The notes under the pieces were generated by a model. It worked only from the letters and a program-made list of their open reading frames with translations. It was not told the origin of the DNA and did not search any database. Shown piece by piece: positions 58,301 to 64,000 of a stretch of 64,000 bases of DNA. Position 1 is the stretch's first letter. Every line of letters starts with the position of its first letter. Both the position numbers and the translations under genes were made by a program. This stretch comes from Streptomyces mobaraensis (GTDB lineage: Bacteria; Actinomycetota; Actinomycetes; Streptomycetales; Streptomycetaceae): positions 6,820,001 through 6,884,000 of the forward strand of contig NZ_CP083590.1 of the NCBI RefSeq assembly GCF_020099395.1, written 5' to 3'.

Positions 58301-61194
58301 TCGTCCCCGGCACCGCCTACCTCGACCTCGCCCTCGACGCCGCCCGCCGCGTCGGCTGCGGCACGGTCGAGGAACTCAACCAGGAGGCGCCGCTGATCCT
58401 CACCGGCTCCCGCCCGGCCGACGTCCAGCTCACCGTCGGCGCCCCCGACGCCGACGGCCGGCGCGCCGTCGCCGTCCACTCGCGGCCCGACGACACTGCC
58501 GAGTGGACCCGGCACGCCCACGGCACCCTCGCCCCTGACGCTGTGGCGCCCGCCCGCGCCCTGGCCGGCGACTGGCTCCCGGCCGCCGCCGTCCCCGTCG
58601 ACCTCGCCGACTTCTACCCGTCGGTCGTCGCCGACGGCTTCGCCTACGGGCCCACCTTCCGCGGCCTGACGGCGCTCTGGCGGTCCGGCGACGAGGTCTT
58701 CGGCGAGGTGACCCTCCCCGAGGCGGCCCGTTCCGACGCGGCCGGCTACGGAGTGCACCCCGCGCTGCTGGACGCGGCCCTGCACGCCGGGCTCGTCGGC
58801 AACACCGGCGACACCGTCCGGCTGCCCTTCTGCTGGAACCGCGTCGGCCTGCACACCACCGGCGCCACCGCGCTCCGCGTCCACCTCGCCCCCGCCGGTC
58901 CCGACGCCATGCGGCTCACCGTCGCCGACGCCGACGGCACCCCCGTCCTCACCGCCGACTCCCTCCAGGCCCGCCCGGTCTCCCTCGGCCAACTCCGCGC
59001 CGCCCGCCGGGACGACGCCCTCCACGAGGTCCGCTGGACCACCGCCCCGGGCGCCGAGCCCGAGGCCCGGACCCGCACCTGGGCGCTGCTCGGCGACGGC
59101 GTGCCGGGCCTCGCCGAGGTCCTGCCCGCCGGCGACCGGCTCGTCGAGTACGTCGCTGGCGCCGGCGCGCCCGATGTGGCGCCGGCTGCTCCGGTGCCAG
59201 GGCGGCCGGTGGGGGGCGCTGCCGCCGGGGCCCTGTCCGCCGATGACCGGCCCGTCGCGGGTCCCGCCGACGACGGAGTGTCCGGCCTGGCGCCAAGGCG
59301 GCCGGCGGGGGACGCTGCCGCCGAGGCTCTGTCCGCCGGTGACCGACTCGTCGCGGATGCCGCCGACGCCGGCGCGTCCGCCCCGGCGCCCGGGTGGCAG
59401 GTGGGGGACGCCGCCGAGGCCCTGCCCGCCGACGGCCGGCCCGTCGCGCATACCGCCGACCCCGGTGTGCCCGACGTCGCGCTGGTCGCCCCGGCGCCCG
59501 GCCGGCCGGTCCGCGAGACCGTAGCCGAGACCCTGGCCCTGCTCCAGCGGTGGCTCGCCGACGAGCGCACCACGTCGTCCGTGCTCGCCGTCCTCACCCG
59601 CGGCGCCGTGGCCGCCGGACCCGGCGACACCGTCCCGCACCCCGAACTGGCCGCCGTATGGGGCCTGGTGGGTGCCGCGCAGGCCGAGAACCCGGGCCGG
59701 TTCGTCCTGGCCGACCTCCCGCCGGACACCGACGCGACACCGGAGCTGCTGACGGCGCTCCTCTCAGGTGAGCCTCAACTCGTCCTGCGCGAAGGCGCCG
59801 TACGCGTCCCCCGGCTGGCACCGGCCCGGCTCCCGGCGGACGCCGAGACCGCGCCGCCCGTACTCGACCCCGACGGCACCGTCCTCGTCACCGGCGGCAC
59901 CGGCGCCCTGGGCGCGCTCATCACCCGGCACCTGGTCGAACGGCACGGTGCCCGAAGCCTGTTGCTGCTCGGACGGCGCGGGCCGGACGCCGACGGCGTC
60001 AAGGACCTGGTGGCCGAACTGGAAGCGCTCGGCGCCCGGGTGGACGTCCGGGCCTGCGACGTGTCCGACCGCACGGCCCTGGCCGCCGCGCTCGCCGCCG
60101 TGCCCGCCGACCGTCCGCTGACCGCCGTCGTGCACGCGGCCGGCGTGGTCGACGACGCCGTCGTCCCCGCCCTCACCGCCGAGCGCGCCGCCGCCGTCCT
60201 CGCCCCCAAGGCCGACGCCGCCCACCACCTGCACGAGCTCACCCGCGGCCGGCCGCTCGCCGCGTTCGTGCTGTTCTCCTCCGCCACCGCCACCCTCGGC
60301 GGCGCCGGGCAGGGGAGTTACGCGGCGGCCAACGCGTACCTCGACGCCCTCGCCGCGCACCGGGCCGCCGCCGGGCTGCCCGCCCTCTCCCTGGCCTGGG
60401 GGCCCTGGGAGGGCACCGGCGGCATGGCCGACGCCCTCGACGAGGCGGGCCGGCGGCGGATGCGCCGCTCCGGCGTCCTGCCGCTCTCCGCCGACGAGGG
60501 ACTGGCCCTCTTCGACTCCGCCCTCGCCGGGGACCGCCCGATGCTGCTGCCCGTCCGGCTGGAGACCGCCGCCCTGCGCGCCGCCTCCGACCGACTGCCG
60601 CCCCTCTTCCACGGCCTCGTCCCGCCGCCCGTCCAGGCGGCCGGGAGCGCCGGGCCGGACGCCGCCGGGGACCTGCGGCAGCGCCTCGCCGGGCTCGACG
60701 CCGCCGGCCGCGACCGGGTCCTGCTCGACCTCGTCCGCACCCAGGCCGCCCAGGTGCTCGGCCACGCCGGCGCCGCCGCGGTCGCACCCGACCAGCCGTT
60801 CGAGGAGCTGGGCTTCGACTCGCTGACCGCCGTCGAACTCCGCAACCGGCTCACCGCCGCCACCGGCACCCGGCTCTCCGCCACCCTCGTCTTCGACTAC
60901 CCGACGGCCGCCGCCCTGGCCCGGCACCTCCGCGAGGCGCTGCCCGCCGAGGGCGCGCCCGCCGCCCGGTCCGTCCTCGACGAACTCGACCGGCTGGAGA
61001 CCGCCTTGGCCGCGCTGCCGCCGGGCGACCCGGACCGGGTCCGCGTCGCCACCCGGCTGCGGGCCGTCGCCGCCCGCTGGGACGACGACCGGCCCGCCCC
61101 GGCCGACGACGAACCGGCGGCCGTCACCGACCTCGCCGCCGCCGACGACGACGAGGTCTTCGACTACATCGAGAAGGAACTCGGAATCTCCTGA
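55384..61194 (+). CDS. Type I PKS module 6 (KS-AT-DH-KR-ACP), malonyl-specific
   Basis: 1936 residues; starts 24 bp after the previous stop behind GGAG. The N-terminal coiled coil [20 protein letters not shown] resembles that of the second PKS protein. KS Cys206; AT near 654 with GHSIGE and HAFHS (about 755), the malonyl-CoA signature and the only one in this window; DH His966 ([10 protein letters not shown]) with DAALH; KR with GTGALGA, VDD (B-type), Ser and Tyr near 1646; ACP Ser1815 (LGFDSL). It should add an unbranched 2-enoyl unit. An Ala/Pro/Gly-rich insertion made of four imperfect repeats lies between DH and KR (59122-59517). The tail [16 protein letters not shown] is the acidic docking type expected to meet an [19 protein letters not shown] partner, which is the next protein. 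Confidence 0.95.
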   Translation: MAATYEKVLEALRASVKEATRLKQENQRLADAAREPVAIVGMACRFPGDVRSPEDFWRLLADGTDAVGPFPEDRGWDTDELYDPDPDRVGKSYVRHGAFVRGADRFDAAFFGISPREAVAMDPQQRLLLETAWEAFERAGIDPESVRGSRTGVFVGTAPLGYATGARQGSDGAEGYLLTGTTVSVASGRLAYVLGLEGPAVTVDTACSSSLVALHLACQSLRRGESTLALAGGMAVMAEPRMFVEFSRQRGLAPDGRCKAFAAGADGTAWGEGGGVLLLERLSDARRNGHPVLAVVRGSAVNQDGASNGLTAPSGPSQQRVVREALADAGLTLDQVDAVEAHGTGTSLGDPIEAQALLATYGQGRPADRPLWLGSVKSNIGHTQLAAGVAGVIKTVLAMRHGTLPRTLHVDEPTPHVDWSSGAVSLLTEPVAWPETGRPRRAAVSSFGISGTNAHVILEEGETPAVSEELPDGDGPLLWAVSARSPEALSAQAARLGDAVRSHPEWRPGDLARVLVRSRAALEHRATVTGTTRDDLLAGLDALRDGASVPRLVHDTVRRAAKTAFLFTGQGAQRAGAGAELYAGHPAFARALDDVCEALGDGLGAETRALVLGTGDPALLRGTLHAQTTLFALETALFRLLESWELRPDAVLGHSIGELAAAHAAGVFSLEDAAAVVAARGRLMAQLPPGGAMMAVQADEEEVLPLLADRAHLAAVAAVNGPRAVVVSGDEDTVREIAGRFAADGRRTKRLDVSHAFHSPRMDGMLDDFRAVLDRVTLHAPALPVVSDLTGRTLTADEARDPGHWVRHVRATIRFRDGVRRLLAQGVRTCLELGPAGVLSALAQDTAADDGADLTAVPLLRKDRPEPDTVRTAFAHAWARGARTGLAAALPAGPTPHLDLPTYAFQGERHWLRPADTGDGTAGPAALGLDPTGYPLLTAAVRPADDDRLVLTGRISTRSHPWIADHVVLGTVIVPGTAYLDLALDAARRVGCGTVEELNQEAPLILTGSRPADVQLTVGAPDADGRRAVAVHSRPDDTAEWTRHAHGTLAPDAVAPARALAGDWLPAAAVPVDLADFYPSVVADGFAYGPTFRGLTALWRSGDEVFGEVTLPEAARSDAAGYGVHPALLDAALHAGLVGNTGDTVRLPFCWNRVGLHTTGATALRVHLAPAGPDAMRLTVADADGTPVLTADSLQARPVSLGQLRAARRDDALHEVRWTTAPGAEPEARTRTWALLGDGVPGLAEVLPAGDRLVEYVAGAGAPDVAPAAPVPGRPVGGAAAGALSADDRPVAGPADDGVSGLAPRRPAGDAAAEALSAGDRLVADAADAGASAPAPGWQVGDAAEALPADGRPVAHTADPGVPDVALVAPAPGRPVRETVAETLALLQRWLADERTTSSVLAVLTRGAVAAGPGDTVPHPELAAVWGLVGAAQAENPGRFVLADLPPDTDATPELLTALLSGEPQLVLREGAVRVPRLAPARLPADAETAPPVLDPDGTVLVTGGTGALGALITRHLVERHGARSLLLLGRRGPDADGVKDLVAELEALGARVDVRACDVSDRTALAAALAAVPADRPLTAVVHAAGVVDDAVVPALTAERAAAVLAPKADAAHHLHELTRGRPLAAFVLFSSATATLGGAGQGSYAAANAYLDALAAHRAAAGLPALSLAWGPWEGTGGMADALDEAGRRRMRRSGVLPLSADEGLALFDSALAGDRPMLLPVRLETAALRAASDRLPPLFHGLVPPPVQAAGSAGPDAAGDLRQRLAGLDAAGRDRVLLDLVRTQAAQVLGHAGAAAVAPDQPFEELGFDSLTAVELRNRLTAATGTRLSATLVFDYPTAAALARHLREALPAEGAPAARSVLDELDRLETALAALPPGDPDRVRVATRLRAVAARWDDDRPAPADDEPAAVTDLAAADDDEVFDYIEKELGIS
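59122..59517. repeat. Four imperfect 31-37-residue coding repeats in module 6
   Basis: Units begin at 59122, 59233, 59329 and 59422 (111, 96, 93 and 96 bp). Each starts L(P/S)A(G/D)(D/G)R(L/P)V and ends in a PGRPV- or [11 protein letters not shown] segment. They sit in the KR structural subdomain, after the DH. All keep the reading frame, so the insertion is tolerated or recent. Confidence 0.7.
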
Positions 61195-61244
61195 CCGCTC
61201 GGAAACCGTGCCGTCGAAGTCGAACCGTGAAGGGTGTTACGTCC

Positions 61245-64000
<2,756 letters not shown>

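Overview
The window is very GC-rich DNA with strong third-position GC bias, GTG starts, 4-nt start/stop overlaps, SARP-type regulators, TerD and MppJ-like proteins and giant modular synthases. This points to a Streptomyces-like actinomycete. Most of it is natural-product biosynthesis. There is no rRNA, tRNA, CRISPR array or insertion sequence that I can support.

Left block (1-17456). One leftward operon starts at about 13016 and runs off the left edge: a Cys/Met-metabolism PLP lyase, a tandem OsmC-domain protein, an ornithine/lysine N-monooxygenase, an MFS exporter, an MppJ-like alpha-keto-acid C-methyltransferase, then an NRPS (A-T-C-A-T-C-A...). The first five genes are joined by 4-nt overlaps. 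Facing away from it is a rightward trio: a 2OG-Fe(II) dioxygenase of the free-amino-acid hydroxylase type, a GFA/CENP-V zinc protein and a MalY/PatB-like aminotransferase. The set looks like a supply line for unusual amino acids (N-hydroxylated, beta-methylated, hydroxylated) feeding the NRPS. A SARP fused to a LysR-type effector domain closes the block. The divergent promoter region carries four GTCGACG-like heptamers at 11-bp pitch, the layout of a SARP operator, and a separate TTGACA-18-TACGTT promoter for the trio.

Middle block (17457-22495). These genes look non-biosynthetic: a 59-residue membrane peptide, a decayed AraC/GlxA regulator, a TerD-CAP-CAP fusion, a 176-bp tandem duplication in non-coding DNA, an HD-domain protein and a Nudix hydrolase.

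Right block (22496-64000). A short SARP gene with a TTA codon at position 7 lies divergent from six collinear type I PKS genes; the last runs off the right edge. The first PKS promoter has four YCAAGAC-like heptamers spaced exactly 11 bp, ending 8 bp before a TAGGGT -10 box. Modules in order are: loading (KS relic, AT with the carboxylate-binding Arg replaced by Trp, ACP); M1 (methylmalonyl, DH, KR); M2 (methylmalonyl, A2-type KR); M3 (methylmalonyl, DH, KR with catalytic Ser changed to Gly); M4 (KS, dead truncated AT, DH, KR; reading frame broken at a C6 run); M5 (methylmalonyl, DH, ER, KR); M6 (malonyl, DH, KR); M7 (methylmalonyl, incomplete). Docking termini fall into two types that support this order.

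The main things to follow up are the two SARP operators with different heptamers, the SARP-LysR fusion, the decaying M4, the KS relic in the loading module, and the unusual CGL-OsmC-N-monooxygenase-methyltransferase operon. Whether left and right blocks make one NRPS/PKS hybrid or two neighbouring products cannot be settled from this window.
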